Counted from the stretch's first letter, positions 1 through 8,486 are shown. The stretch is DNA of 32,747 bases from Rothia sp. (in: high G+C Gram-positive bacteria) (GCF_015265375.1 NZ_JABZXW010000020.1:1-32747), one strand, 5' to 3'. Notes: generated by a model from the sequence alone, not told the origin. Translations and numbers: made by a program.

Positions 1-1049
1 GTCGCCAACGACGAATGGCCCAGCAGCTCCTGCACCGAGCGAATATCGGCGCCACCATCGACCAGGTGAGTCGCCGCCGAATGACGCAAAACGTGCGCAC
101 CCGACGCCTGCGTGTTCTCCACCGTGCGCAGCAGGCGGGTCAGATCCTCACGAATCTGACGGGCATTCGCACGCCCACCGCGAGGACCAATAAACAGCGC
201 CGTCACGCCCTGGGACCCCTCCGGAATCCACTGCGGACGACCATAGGACACCCAACGATTCAACGCCTTGAGCGCCGGGGTGCCCAGCGGCACCACGCGC
301 TCCTTATTGCCCTTACCCAGCACGCGCACCGTCTTATTCGCCCGATCCACGCTCTGCAAATCCAGGCCGGTCAGCTCAGAAATACGCATGCCCGAGGCGT
401 ACAGCACCTCAACCACAGCCTCCAGGCGTAGCAGGCGCGCATCACGAGGATCCTGCGCCCGACGCTCCTGCAGAGTAGTCAGCAGCTGGTTCATCTGCTC
501 GCGGCTCAGCACCGGCGGCAGGTGGCTCTCCCGCTTGGGGGTGCGCATACCGCGCGTGGGGTTGGCGTGCACCAGCTCCTCCTCCTGAGCCCAGGTGAAG
601 AACGTGCGCAGAGTCGAACCGCGGCGCGCCACCGTAGAACGAGCCGCCTGCCGCAGATGCAGCGAACCCAACCACTCACGAATCAGAGACGCATCAATGC
701 TGTCCAGATGCCGCACACCGCGGCGCGCCATGTAGCCAAAGAACCCCTCCAAATCGGAAATATAGGAGCGGATTGTCTCTTCGGAACGATGCTTCTCATA
801 GCGCAGAAAACGCTCAAAACGGTCCAGGACGGGGCGGAACACCTCACCGGAAACGCCCAGTGCAGACTCGGGTAGAACAGAGCCGGGTAAGGCAGAGCCT
901 GAACCCTCAGCTTGAGTTTGGGGGTTATCCGCGGCAAGGCTACGGGTGTAGGTCACCGGCAGAGTTGTGGAGGGAGCCTCGTCCCGGTATTCTTCCCGGC
1001 TTTCGTTCCGGTTTTCAGCCCAGTTTTCGGGCTGGCGGGCGGCGGTCAT
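1..1049 (-). CDS. xerC: Tyrosine recombinase XerC, 3' end cut by window edge
   Basis: Site-specific tyrosine recombinase that resolves chromosome dimers at dif together with XerD. The frame is open from an ATG at 1049 to the left edge, giving 349 visible codons without a stop. The ATG follows a strong Shine-Dalgarno (AAAGGAGG, about 6 bases away), which fixes the start. After a variable, proline- and serine-rich N-terminus of about 65 residues comes the SAM-like core-binding domain (about 70-165), then the catalytic domain. Visible catalytic parts are ASGMRISEL (Arg about 222), the HVLRHS box (His about 319) and LGHSS (His about 345). The nucleophilic Tyr should lie about nine residues further, outside the window. 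It lies downstream of dprA, as is usual in Micrococcales, but has its own 170-base gap. XerD is the alternative; position beside dprA favours XerC. Confidence 0.92.
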   Translation of the reverse strand, partial: MTAARQPENWAENRNESREEYRDEAPSTTLPVTYTRSLAADNPQTQAEGSGSALPGSVLPESALGVSGEVFRPVLDRFERFLRYEKHRSEETIRSYISDLEGFFGYMARRGVRHLDSIDASLIREWLGSLHLRQAARSTVARRGSTLRTFFTWAQEEELVHANPTRGMRTPKRESHLPPVLSREQMNQLLTTLQERRAQDPRDARLLRLEAVVEVLYASGMRISELTGLDLQSVDRANKTVRVLGKGNKERVVPLGTPALKALNRWVSYGRPQWIPEGSQGVTALFIGPRGGRANARQIREDLTRLLRTVENTQASGAHVLRHSAATHLVDGGADIRSVQELLGHSSLA

Positions 1050-1129
1050 GCGTCCCTCCTTTCAGGTTTCGGTCTTTCGACATTCTCTCCGCGCGCCTAT
1101 CGATGGTGCGGCGGCGGGGGTAGGCGGCA

Positions 1130-1173
1130 GGGGTAGGCTCCACTCCAGTACGCGCAAGCCTACCCCAATTGTA
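1130..1173 (-). promoter_or_regulatory. Possible xerC promoter and 10-bp inverted repeat
   Basis: On the minus strand TACAAT (1173-1168) resembles a -10 box. Immediately downstream is a perfect 10-bp inverted repeat, GGGGTAGGCT at 1130-1139 and AGCCTACCCC at 1157-1166. A second GGGGTAGGC copy lies at 1117-1125. No T-run follows on the minus strand, so it is a poor terminator for dprA. It would sit at the 5' end of the xerC transcript. No clear -35 is seen, so the promoter call is weak. Confidence 0.3.
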
Positions 1174-1220
1174 GAGAGGTTCCGAGCTGTCCACGTGCCG
1201 CCCCGTCATCAGGAAGAACC

Positions 1221-2951
1221 CTACGCCGCGGCAGCCGGGCGGACCTTCCTCCAGCTCGTTCCGCTGCTTTCCGCAAGACCGCAGCGGCCCAGGTGGAACA
1301 GGTCAGCCATCACGTCGCGAGCGCTCAGCCCGAGGGCTGCGGCAATCTCGTCCACGCCACGGTAGGAGCGCGGGCTCAAATCGTCCCACACCCTGCCCTG
1401 CCGTTCGGTCAGATCATCCAGCGCGCTGGAGGATGCCGCCCGATCCCATTCGCTCTCATGCTCGGTGCCCAGCTCGAAACCAGCGGCGGCATCATACTCG
1501 AGAATATCGGCGGCCTCGGTGAGCGTTTGCGCTAGTCCATCGCGTAGCAGACGGTTCGTTCCCACCGAATTCGGTGAGTTAATCTGCCCCGGAACAGCCC
1601 AGAGGGTACGCCCAATCTCCATCGCGTGACGAGCCGTATTCAGGGCACCAGAACGCCAGCGCGCCTCCACCACAATGGTGTGCCGCGCCAACGCCGCAAT
1701 CAGGCGATTACGCTCCAGAAAACGCCAGCGCGTGGGGGTGTTACCCACGCTCACCTCGCTCATGATGAGCCCGCGGTCAACAATCATGTTCAACGCATCC
1801 GAGTTCTGCGCCGGGTACAGCCGATCCAGCCCACCCGCCATAAAGGCGATGGTCGGCAGGTCACTACCCTGCTGGGTCAGCGCCGCCCGATGCGCCGCAA
1901 TATCAATGCCCATCGCACCGCCAGAAATCACCGTGTACCCGCGGCGCGCCAGCTCGGCGGCGAGGTGGGTCGTCGCCTCCGTACCGTAGATACTCGGGTC
2001 ACGCGAACCGACCAACGCCACGCTCGGGGCAGACGCCACATCCAGCAAGTGCCGCGAATCGCCTCGGCACCACAGCCCGTACGGTCGGGCGGGCCCCAAA
2101 TCGTTCAGCTGCCGCGGCCACAGCGGATCGGCGGGAGTGACCAGCCACGCCCCGCAGGTTGCCGCCATGTGCGCCTCCGTGTTCAGGGTGCGTTCCATGC
2201 GGCGGTTCCAGCGCAGACGGCGGGTCGCGAGCGCCTTGCAAAACTTATCGCGGCTCATCTGATGCTCACCCGGCGTGTAGTAGCCATTCGCGCTACACAA
2301 CAGGGCGGACTCCCCTTCCGCTGGTGCACCCACCGAGTGCAGAAATTCGCTGAGCTGCGTATCCGGTTCGCCGTGCTCCCAGGCGTGCTCATCGGGGATG
2401 TGCCCGGTCAGCAAGTAGTGCAGGGTCAGCGGCGCGCCCAAGGTGGTGAGGGATTCGACCACGAGCTCATCGGCGGGCTCAGCGTAGCGCATCAGCTGGG
2501 CGGTGCAGCAGCGGATGTACTCGCGGCACGCCGCCTCAAGCTCCTCAACACTGAGGGTGGGATTGAACAGGGGCGCGGGCTCAGAACCGCTGGAGGCTGT
2601 GCCCACCGCGGGTTCGGGGCGCTCGTCCTGCTCCTCCCCCGGCTGTTCCTGTCGGTTCAGTTCTTCTAGATATACCGGGTTCAGGCAGGAGGCGAGGAAC
2701 CCAGGCAGGCGCGCCGCGTTGTACGGGCTCGGCGAAGGCTCCTGCCCCAGCGACAGAATATGCGCCACCCTCTCACGCACCAGGGCATGCCGATCCAGGG
2801 TGCGGCCGGGCAGACGAATCTGCAGTTCCTCCTGCACAAAATCCTCCGCTGTGTTTTCTTCTTGCATGCACTCTTCCGGCGCTGTTTCTCTCAGCCCCTC
2901 TTCTTGCAATTCAGCCTCTTCGGCTCGTTTCTTCAGCTTCTTCTCACTCAT
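1221..2951 (-). CDS. dprA: DNA-processing protein DprA (Smf), long N-terminal extension
   Basis: DprA binds incoming single-stranded DNA and loads RecA during natural transformation; the gene is also kept in many non-competent bacteria. I choose the ATG at 2951 (576 aa), which has AGGAG nine bases upstream. An in-frame GTG at 2996 has no such site and would overlap only spacer. The Rossmann-like DprA core is clear: VALVGSRDPSIYG near residue 310, SGGAMGIDIAAHRAAL near 340, AGGLDRLYP, SEVSVG, then RNRLIAALA and GRTLWAVPGQINSPNSVGTN. A C-terminal winged-helix-like segment ends the protein. Odd: about 110 N-terminal residues are acidic and low in complexity, and the family is usually 290-420 aa. 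The gene lies 46 bases after comM and is probably co-transcribed with yraN-comM. Confidence 0.95.
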   Translation of the reverse strand: MSEKKLKKRAEEAELQEEGLRETAPEECMQEENTAEDFVQEELQIRLPGRTLDRHALVRERVAHILSLGQEPSPSPYNAARLPGFLASCLNPVYLEELNRQEQPGEEQDERPEPAVGTASSGSEPAPLFNPTLSVEELEAACREYIRCCTAQLMRYAEPADELVVESLTTLGAPLTLHYLLTGHIPDEHAWEHGEPDTQLSEFLHSVGAPAEGESALLCSANGYYTPGEHQMSRDKFCKALATRRLRWNRRMERTLNTEAHMAATCGAWLVTPADPLWPRQLNDLGPARPYGLWCRGDSRHLLDVASAPSVALVGSRDPSIYGTEATTHLAAELARRGYTVISGGAMGIDIAAHRAALTQQGSDLPTIAFMAGGLDRLYPAQNSDALNMIVDRGLIMSEVSVGNTPTRWRFLERNRLIAALARHTIVVEARWRSGALNTARHAMEIGRTLWAVPGQINSPNSVGTNRLLRDGLAQTLTEAADILEYDAAAGFELGTEHESEWDRAASSSALDDLTERQGRVWDDLSPRSYRGVDEIAAALGLSARDVMADLFHLGRCGLAESSGTSWRKVRPAAAA

Positions 2952-2997
2952 GACCTTCTTCTCCTCTCGTGAGTGATTCCTTCTATCAACCGGCACG

Positions 2998-4536
2998 CTA
3001 TTTCAGTTGCCCCTGCTGCCTCAAAAAGAGCGCCACATCCAGGTGCTCCCGGCTCGGGTAGGCGGCACCCTCCAAATCCGCGAGAGTCCAGGCGATACGC
3101 AGCACCCGGTCATAGCCGCGAGCCGTCAGCGTTCCGCGATCCACGGCGGCGTTCAGCTCGCCGGTGAGCTTCGCATCCAGACGCAACGGACCGCGAAGAA
3201 TCTTGCCGTTCATCTCCGCATTCGTCTTCAACCCGTACGGCTCCAGGCGCTCCCGCTGAGCCTGCCGCGCCGCCATGACGCGCTCGCGAATCTGCGCCGA
3301 ACTCTCATTCACCTGACCGCCCGCTAGCTCCGTGGACGACACCTTCGGAACCGTCACATTCACATCAATACGGTCCACCAGCGGGCCGGACAGCCGCCCA
3401 AAATAGGCGCGACGCTCACGCGGGGCGCACGTGCACTCCGTACCGGTACCCACATTCATGCCGCAGGGGCACGGGTTTGCCGCCAGAATCAGCTGAAAAC
3501 GCGCCGGGTACGTCGCCGACGCACTTGAACGATCCAGGGTCACAGTCCCCGACTCCAGGGGCTGACGCAGCGAATCAAGCACAGTGCGTTTGAACTCGGG
3601 TGCCTCGTCGAGAAAGAGCACGCCGCGGTGCGCTTTCGAGACACAGCCCGGGCGGGGAATGCCGCTGCCGCCACCCAGAATCGCCGGCGCGGAGGCGCTA
3701 TGATGCGGCGCCTCAAACGGCGGCTGACGCACCAGCTCACTCAGGTGCTCCCCCGCCGAGCAGAGGGAACGAATCGCGGTCACCTCCATCGCGGCATCAT
3801 TGTCGAGGGTCGGCAGGATGCTCGGCAGGCGCTCCGCCAGCATGGTTTTACCCGAACCGGGAGGGCCGGTCAGCAGCATGTGGTGGCCGCCCGCAGCGGC
3901 AATTTCCAGGGCAAAACGCCCCTGCGACTGGCCGGCAACATCGCTCATATCCGAAGGGATTTCAGCCGGTTTCGCCGCCGGCGCGCTCGCCTCCGTCTGC
4001 GGGGCGGGCGGGTAGGTCAGCTTCTGGCTCTCCGCGCCGAGAGCGGCAAAAACCTCCGCCAAGCAACGGAAACCGCTCACCTGCGCGCCAGGGATGAGCG
4101 CCGCCTCCTCAGCGTTTTCGGCGGGCACAATCACGCGGTGGTGTCCGGCGTCCACGGCGGCTTTAACTGCGGGCAGGATACCCGGCACGGGGCGTAGGGT
4201 TCCGTCCAAGCCCAGCTCACCCAGGAAGACGCTATCGCCGCTGGGGTGCAATTTCTTCTCAGCCTGCAGCGCCGCCACCACGATGGCAAGGTCGAACGCC
4301 GAGCCGCGTTTGGGCAGGGTTGCCGGGGTCAGGTTCACGGTGAGCCGGTGCTGAGTGAGGGTGATGCCGGTGTTCTTCGCCGCGGAGCGCACACGCTCTT
4401 TCGACTCGTTGAGGGCGGTATCCGGCAGGCCCAGCAGCACGAAGCCGGGTAGGCCCTGCGAAATGTCAGCCTCAACGTCAACAATGTGCCCGCGCAGGCC
4501 CACGAGCGTCACGGAATAGGTACGTGCGAATCCCAT
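2998..4536 (-). CDS. comM: ComM/YifB family AAA+ ATPase (Mg-chelatase-like)
   Basis: Hexameric AAA+ helicase-like protein; ComM promotes branch migration during integration of transforming DNA in Vibrio and Haemophilus. It has 512 aa, the usual length. The N-terminal ChlI-like domain is recognisable (SVTLVGLRGHIVDVEADIS, GLPGFVLLGLPDTALNESKE). Walker A is GPPGSGKT at about 223-230 and Walker B is VLFLDEAPEF at about 306-314. The NPCPCG...CTC cysteine cluster near 353-375, typical of the family, is followed by GRLSGPLVDRIDV and a C-terminal helical domain. Its ATG (4536) shares one base with the TAA of yraN, so the pair is probably translationally coupled. dprA follows 46 bases on. Confidence 0.96.
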   Translation of the reverse strand: MGFARTYSVTLVGLRGHIVDVEADISQGLPGFVLLGLPDTALNESKERVRSAAKNTGITLTQHRLTVNLTPATLPKRGSAFDLAIVVAALQAEKKLHPSGDSVFLGELGLDGTLRPVPGILPAVKAAVDAGHHRVIVPAENAEEAALIPGAQVSGFRCLAEVFAALGAESQKLTYPPAPQTEASAPAAKPAEIPSDMSDVAGQSQGRFALEIAAAGGHHMLLTGPPGSGKTMLAERLPSILPTLDNDAAMEVTAIRSLCSAGEHLSELVRQPPFEAPHHSASAPAILGGGSGIPRPGCVSKAHRGVLFLDEAPEFKRTVLDSLRQPLESGTVTLDRSSASATYPARFQLILAANPCPCGMNVGTGTECTCAPRERRAYFGRLSGPLVDRIDVNVTVPKVSSTELAGGQVNESSAQIRERVMAARQAQRERLEPYGLKTNAEMNGKILRGPLRLDAKLTGELNAAVDRGTLTARGYDRVLRIAWTLADLEGAAYPSREHLDVALFLRQQGQLK

Positions 4537-5006
4537 TACGCCACCGCCTTCAGATGCTCGAAGGTGAAGGTTTCGCAGGTTCCGGTCACCGCAATTGCGT
4601 CAATGCGAAAGCGTGGAAAGTCCAGGTTTTCGCGCAGGCGGCACCAGAGAATCGCCAGCGAGCGCGTGCGGCGCGCCTTGTCGCGGTCAATGGACGCGAA
4701 CGGGTGCCCGAAGTCTTCACTGCTGCGGGTCTTGACCTCAACGAAAACCAGTTCGTCATCGGGGTCAATGGCGATCAGATCAAGCTCCCCGCGAATCTGT
4801 TCGTGTTCCAGTCCGGCGGGCGGTTGCCAATTCCTCTCCAGAATCCGGTAGCCGTTCGCCTCCAAGATGCGGGCGGTCAGCTCTTCACCCCAACGCCCGA
4901 CGCTGTGGGCCCGGGGCTGGGTTCGTTGAAGCTGGGGGCTCTGGAGTAGGGTTCTGTTGGGTGCGCTTCGGGTTGCGGCGCGGGCTGTTATTCGGGCTGT
5001 TGTCAT
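4536..5006 (-). CDS. yraN: YraN/UPF0102 family endonuclease-like protein
   Basis: Small protein of the UPF0102 family, which has a PD-(D/E)xK nuclease-like fold; its cellular role is not settled. The 156 aa hold a basic, disordered N-terminus of about 35 residues, then the family landmarks: GRWGEELTARILEANGY, RNWQ, RGELDLIA with the metal-binding Asp, and VFVEVKTRS with the ExK pair. The C-terminal SLAILWCRLRENLDFPRFRIDAIAV segment is also typical. The ATG at 5006 is preceded by GGGGGAGAG. It is the first gene of the yraN-comM-dprA set, and its stop overlaps the comM start. This trio is conserved in many actinobacteria, which supports a link to DNA processing. Confidence 0.92.
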   Translation of the reverse strand: MTTARITARAATRSAPNRTLLQSPQLQRTQPRAHSVGRWGEELTARILEANGYRILERNWQPPAGLEHEQIRGELDLIAIDPDDELVFVEVKTRSSEDFGHPFASIDRDKARRTRSLAILWCRLRENLDFPRFRIDAIAVTGTCETFTFEHLKAVA

Positions 5007-5321
5007 GGGTCTCTCCCCCGGTAGATAGCGGTAGTGCTTCTACTGTGCCCGTCGCGCGCGTGCTCGAAGGCGGTTAACGAAAAACTGTGGATAACCTCGG
5101 CTTCCAGAAGGAATTAGAGGTTATCCACAGTCGTTTATTTGAAATTTTGGGGTATATTTTTCAAAAATACCGCCCGGGTGCCGATTCAGCGCGTCATATT
5201 TACGCAGGTTCGCCGCCTGGTTCTGCTCGCATTTTCATCACTCAGTCCCGCCGCCCGGCAACGTGGGCACCGGCGCTCCTACCCGCGGTTACCCCCGGCG
5301 AAGCGTTGAACCAGGCGTGCG
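5007..5321. other. Intergenic region with DnaA-box-like inverted repeat
   Basis: A 315-base gap between yraN and the DUF2469 gene with no convincing gene. It holds the 5084-5131 inverted repeat described separately. Next to it is an AT-rich stretch (about 5132-5172) containing an imperfect palindrome, GGTATATTTTTCAAAAATACC-like, at about 5152-5172. The rest resembles ordinary GC-rich spacer. Confidence 0.6.
5084..5131 (-). terminator. Perfect 15-bp inverted repeat containing two DnaA-box-like sites
   Basis: ACTGTGGATAACCTC at 5084-5098 is repeated in perfect inversion at 5117-5131. The loop itself holds a small stem (TTCC AGAA GGAA). Read on the minus strand the hairpin is followed by TTTTT, so it can work as an intrinsic terminator for the rplS/lepB/rnhB/DUF2469 transcripts. 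Each arm also carries TTATCCACA, a consensus DnaA box. Both readings are possible. Confidence 0.6.
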
Positions 5322-5648
5322 CTAGGCGTTGAAGTCCGGCATTTCCGGCACGGTGAACTCTTGGTTGGGCAGGCGCTCCTCCACGTTTACATCGCGCACC
5401 GAGTAGGCGTGCACCTTCTTCACAAAGCGGTTGGAGCGGAACACGTCCCACACCCACACGTCGCTCATGCTCACCTCAAAGTAGAGGGTGCCGTCCTGCA
5501 CGTGCGGGGTGACGTCCACCTGGTTCGCCAGGTAGAAGCGTCGGTCGGTTTCTACCGCGTAGCTAAAGAGCGACATGACGTCTTTGTATTCGCGGTAGAG
5601 CGCCATTTGGGCGTCGGTCTCGTAGTTTTCGAGGTCTTCTGCGCTCAC
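5322..5648 (-). CDS. DUF2469 family protein
   Basis: A small acidic actinobacterial protein of unknown function, normally found next to rnhB. The family begins MSAEDLExYE. Here that motif starts at a GTG (5648) preceded by GGAAAGGAAG, giving 108 aa; a longer reading from 5705 adds 19 residues without family support. Conserved patches are LYREYKDVMSLFSYAVETDRRFYLAN-like (about 18-43), YFEVSMSDVWVWDVFRSNRFVKKV-like (about 59-82) and RDVNVEE. There is no signal peptide, membrane segment or obvious catalytic motif. It lies 78 bases after rnhB on the same strand and is probably the last gene of the lepB-rnhB transcript, before the hairpin at 5084-5131. Confidence 0.9.
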   Translation of the reverse strand: MSAEDLENYETDAQMALYREYKDVMSLFSYAVETDRRFYLANQVDVTPHVQDGTLYFEVSMSDVWVWDVFRSNRFVKKVHAYSVRDVNVEERLPNQEFTVPEMPDFNA

Positions 5649-5726
5649 TACTCTTCCTTTCCTGGGCTTTCTTAGTACTGATTCAGCGGTAGCATGCGGG
5701 CTCACGAGGGTGCCGCGTCCTGCGCC

Positions 5727-6557
5727 TTAGCCGCGCTGTGCCGCCGCAGCCTCAATCTGCTCGGCAGTCGCCGGAAGCGACCATGACAGTCGATGCTGCG
5801 GGCTGGGGCCCTGCACGCTAATCGCCTCGCGGTGAGCGGCGGATCCGTAACCCTTGTTCTTTGCCCAGCCGTACCCCGGGTAGCGGGTATCCAGCTGAAC
5901 CATCAACTCGTCACGTTCCACCTTCGCAACCACCGATGCGGCAGCGATGGAGGCGCACTTGTAGTCACCCTTAATGACCATGGTCACCGGCATCTGCGCA
6001 GGCTCACCTGCGCCACCTGCACCTTCCCAGGCCTGGGCGAGCAGTGCGTTGTAGTGTGCCTGCGCCGGGTCCGGTGCCAGCGCGCTGAACAGGTCCTCCT
6101 GCGGAGGGGTGAACCAGTCGTGTTTACCGTCCAGCAGGGCGGCATCGGCACGGTATCCGCGGCGCGCCAGCTCGGCGAGCGCACGCTGGGCGGCAAGCCT
6201 CAGCGAGAGGGTCATGCCGAGCCGGTCAATATCTGCCGGTTCCACGTGCCCGACCGCCACGGCGCACCACTGGCGGATTTCGGGAACCATGGATTCGCGG
6301 CGTGCCGGTGAGAGCGCCTTGGAGTCGATCAGCCCGCCCACTTCGAGGGTGGCGTCCGGGGTGAGGATTGCGATGCCCACGGTGACCGGGCCCGCCATGG
6401 AGCCGCGGCCTACCTCATCGATTCCGGCAACCGTGCGGGCACCGGAGGCGAAGAGCTGCTGCTCGTACTCAAGATCTGCAGCCGGCGGGGTTGCTTTGGC
6501 GGGCTTAGCTTGAGCGGGTTTCGTTGCGCTCTTCTGGGCGCTCACCATCATTGCCAC
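5727..6557 (-). CDS. rnhB: Ribonuclease HII
   Basis: Type 2 RNase H, which removes ribonucleotides and RNA primers from DNA-RNA hybrids. The 276 aa hold the family signature GIDEVGRGSMAGPVTVG (catalytic Asp and Glu), ALLDGKHDW with the third acidic residue, and IKGDYKCASIAAASVVAK followed by VERDELM with the fourth. The GYGWAKNKGYGSAAHREAI substrate-binding region follows. The N-terminal 25 residues are rich in Ala, Lys and Pro and unconserved. The start is uncertain: GTG at 6557 or ATG at 6551 or 6548, none with a strong Shine-Dalgarno. It begins only 6 bases after the lepB stop, so translation is probably coupled to lepB. Confidence 0.95.
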   Translation of the reverse strand: MAMMVSAQKSATKPAQAKPAKATPPAADLEYEQQLFASGARTVAGIDEVGRGSMAGPVTVGIAILTPDATLEVGGLIDSKALSPARRESMVPEIRQWCAVAVGHVEPADIDRLGMTLSLRLAAQRALAELARRGYRADAALLDGKHDWFTPPQEDLFSALAPDPAQAHYNALLAQAWEGAGGAGEPAQMPVTMVIKGDYKCASIAAASVVAKVERDELMVQLDTRYPGYGWAKNKGYGSAAHREAISVQGPSPQHRLSWSLPATAEQIEAAAAQRG

Positions 6558-6563
6558 GCTCGC

Positions 6564-7712
6564 TTATTCGCTCGGGGTGGAGGTCGGTGCGGGAATCGAG
6601 GAGAACACCGAGCTCTGATCCTGCAACAGACCGAAGTGGTTCAGCGGCCACGCCACCACGAACACGTTACCCTGCACGTCATCCTTGGAGATGAACGCGG
6701 TGCCGTCGCTAATGTGGTAGCGGGAGTCGGCGGAGTTGCTGCGGTGGTCACCCATGACGAAGTACTTGCCGGCGGGCACGGTCACCTTGAAGGGCATCTC
6801 CGAGGGCGGGTTGCCCGGGTACAGGTACGGTTCGGTAATTTCTACACCGTTGACCTTGATCTTACCGTTGCCGTCGCTCTCGACCACGTCACCGGGAGTA
6901 CCGATAACGCGCTTGACCAGGAAGTTCGAGGAAGTATCCGGCAGAATACCAGCGAAGGACAGGGCGTCCTTGAGCGGACTGCTGGTCTTCTGGGTGGAGG
7001 GAATCCAGCCCTGAGAGTCCTTGAAGACGATGACGTCGCCGCGCTTAGGCTCGCTAAAGTAGGAGCCCGCCACGTTAATGAACACGCGGTCGTTGACCTG
7101 CAGGGTCTGCTCCATGGAGCCGGAGGGAATGTAGAAGCCGCGCAGCAGGAAGGTCTTGACCAGGAATGCAATGACCAGCGCGTACAGGATGACGGTGCCG
7201 CCTTCGCGTGCCTGCACCCAGAGCCATTCGCCGAGGCGGCCTTCTTCCTGCGCCTGGGAGTAGGTCAGCTCCGCCTGTTCGGCACGCTTTGCCTTGCGGC
7301 GTTCCCTGGGGGTCATTTCGGAGAAGTCCTTGGTGGGTTCCACGTCTGCGGTAGTCTCCTCATCGGTGGTTTCTTCGCGCTTAGTATTCTTCTTCGCGTC
7401 CTTCGCGGCGGCAGAGGTCGTGGCGGCACCTGCGGAGGCGGCGCTCGCCTCGGCGCTGGCGACCACCTCGTGATCGCGCTCAGAGGTGCTCTTAGTGTCG
7501 CTTTCGGTGGAAGAGGCAGCGCTCCAGGGGGTAGCCTTCTCGGTTGCAACCTTTTCAGCACCATCATTCTCTGCGGCGCTCTTTTCTGCAGTAGCCTTTT
7601 CGGCGGCGAGGCGCGCGAAGTATTCTTCCATTTCGCGGCGCTCGCGGCGGCTTTGGGGCTGGTATCCCTCAGGGAAGGGGCTGGTGTTCGCAGTGTTCTT
7701 GTTGTCTGCCAT
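6564..7712 (-). CDS. lepB: Signal peptidase I with long charged N-terminal extension
   Basis: Membrane serine protease that cleaves Sec and Tat signal peptides, so it probably processes the exported proteins encoded further along. The 382 aa split into a cytosolic, low-complexity extension (about 1-168, rich in Ala, Glu, Lys, Thr), one transmembrane helix (VILYALVIAFLVKTFLL, about 173-190) and the S26 peptidase domain. Catalytic Ser is about 199 in PSGSMEQTL and Lys about 267 in FLVKRVIGTPGDVV. Box E, VMGDHRSNSADSRY, and the C-terminal FVVAWPLNHFG are present. Odd: typical actinobacterial enzymes are 220-300 aa, so the extension is long. The ATG at 7712 has AAAGG about 13 bases upstream. It is followed directly by rnhB. 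Confidence 0.95.
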   Translation of the reverse strand: MADNKNTANTSPFPEGYQPQSRRERREMEEYFARLAAEKATAEKSAAENDGAEKVATEKATPWSAASSTESDTKSTSERDHEVVASAEASAASAGAATTSAAAKDAKKNTKREETTDEETTADVEPTKDFSEMTPRERRKAKRAEQAELTYSQAQEEGRLGEWLWVQAREGGTVILYALVIAFLVKTFLLRGFYIPSGSMEQTLQVNDRVFINVAGSYFSEPKRGDVIVFKDSQGWIPSTQKTSSPLKDALSFAGILPDTSSNFLVKRVIGTPGDVVESDGNGKIKVNGVEITEPYLYPGNPPSEMPFKVTVPAGKYFVMGDHRSNSADSRYHISDGTAFISKDDVQGNVFVVAWPLNHFGLLQDQSSVFSSIPAPTSTPSE

Positions 7713-7739
7713 GCTGGAGTGAGCCTTTCGTTTGAGAGA

Positions 7740-7769
7740 TACCTAGCTCGAGTGAAACGGTACCTAGCT
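7740..7769. repeat. 9-bp direct repeat upstream of lepB
   Basis: TACCTAGCT occurs at 7740-7748 and 7761-7769, a 21-base spacing that puts both copies on the same DNA face, just upstream of the lepB start. It could be an operator for lepB. An 8-bp inverted repeat (TTCTGAGA 7807-7814, TCTCAGAA 7825-7832) lies a little further upstream. No protein can be named. Confidence 0.35.
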
Positions 7770-7854
7770 ATTGTATCGAGAGTGTTTGCGCTCTTGGGCT
7801 TTTATTTTCTGAGAGCGGCAAGGTTCTCAGAAAGCGGGGTCTCAGAATATGCAA

Positions 7855-7895
7855 AAACCGCTCCTTACCCGCGGAATGCGGTTGGGGAGCGGTTT
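7855..7895 (-). terminator. Intrinsic terminator of rplS
   Basis: On the minus strand AAACCGCTCC (7895-7886) pairs perfectly with GGAGCGGTTT (7864-7855), followed by further T residues. It begins 27 bases after the rplS stop and should separate rplS from lepB, although some read-through is likely. Confidence 0.8.
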
Positions 7896-7921
7896 GCAAC
7901 AGAATTCTGTATCTATAAAGA

Positions 7922-8269
7922 TTAGAACTCGCGCTTCTCGCGGATACGAGCAGCCTTACCGTGGCGGTCGCGCATGTAGTACAGCTTTGCACGACGGACG
8001 TCACCGCGGGTCACCAGCTCGATCTTCTCGATGGAGGGAGAGTGAACCGGGAAGGTACGCTCAACACCAACGCCGAAGGAAACCTTGCGGACGGTGAAGG
8101 TCTCGCGAACGCCTGCACCCTGGCGGCCAACGACGAAGCCCTTGAAGACCTGGATACGGTGGTTCTTACCTTCAACGATCTTAACGTGAACGTTCAGGGT
8201 GTCACCGGGGCCGAATGCGGGGATGTCGTCACGGAGGGACTTCTTGTCGAGGAAGTCAAGAGTCTGCAT
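7922..8269 (-). CDS. rplS: 50S ribosomal protein L19
   Basis: Large-subunit ribosomal protein at the 30S-50S interface. The 115 aa match the family end to end: MQTLDFLDKKSLRDDIPAF, GDTLNVHVKIVEG, RIQVFKGFVVGR, VRKVSFGVGVERTFPVHSP, IEKIELVTRGDVRRAKLYY and the basic C-terminal KAARIREKREF. Length is normal. GGAG lies about 11 bases before the ATG. It is transcribed from its own promoter with a structured leader and ends at a strong terminator. lepB downstream is the usual neighbour in actinobacteria. Confidence 0.98.
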   Translation of the reverse strand: MQTLDFLDKKSLRDDIPAFGPGDTLNVHVKIVEGKNHRIQVFKGFVVGRQGAGVRETFTVRKVSFGVGVERTFPVHSPSIEKIELVTRGDVRRAKLYYMRDRHGKAARIREKREF

Positions 8270-8414
8270 AGTTGTAGATCTCCAGAGTCATCTGCCGCAG
8301 GTCAAATAGACTCAGATTGCTCTGCCCCACTGCGGGACAGAAAACTTGATGCTTCGGACAGGATTGGTGCCCGAAGGCTGACACCGTTGGTCGCTCTCCC
8401 CCCTGCGGCAGGGG
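8270..8414 (-). promoter_or_regulatory. Structured 5' leader of rplS
   Basis: Between the promoter and the L19 start the leader can form several hairpins. One is CCCCTGC/GCAGGGG (8400-8414). Another pairs CTGTCCC with GGGGCAG (around 8320-8340, with one G-U pair). L19 leaders that sense ribosomal protein are known in Firmicutes, but I cannot match this one to that class. Confidence 0.3.
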
Positions 8415-8440
8415 CGTGCCCGATGTCAACACAATGCTCC

Positions 8441-8469
8441 ATTATCCCAATGCACCCGCGTTTATGCAA
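8441..8469 (-). promoter_or_regulatory. Candidate rplS promoter
   Basis: On the minus strand TTGCAT (8469-8464) is separated by exactly 17 bases from GATAAT (8446-8441), a good -10. It sits about 170 bases before the L19 start, leaving a long leader. Confidence 0.5.
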
Positions 8470-8486
8470 GCATCCGGGGAGCACTT

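Noticed and set aside
1626..2669. Plus-strand frame (347 codons) opposite dprA
   Set aside because: Arg/His/Gln-rich shadow without domains; DprA motifs are intact on the other strand.
5087..5332. Plus-strand frame (81 codons) in the gap with the DnaA-like palindrome
   Set aside because: It starts inside the hairpin, has no ribosome site and overlaps the end of the DUF2469 gene.
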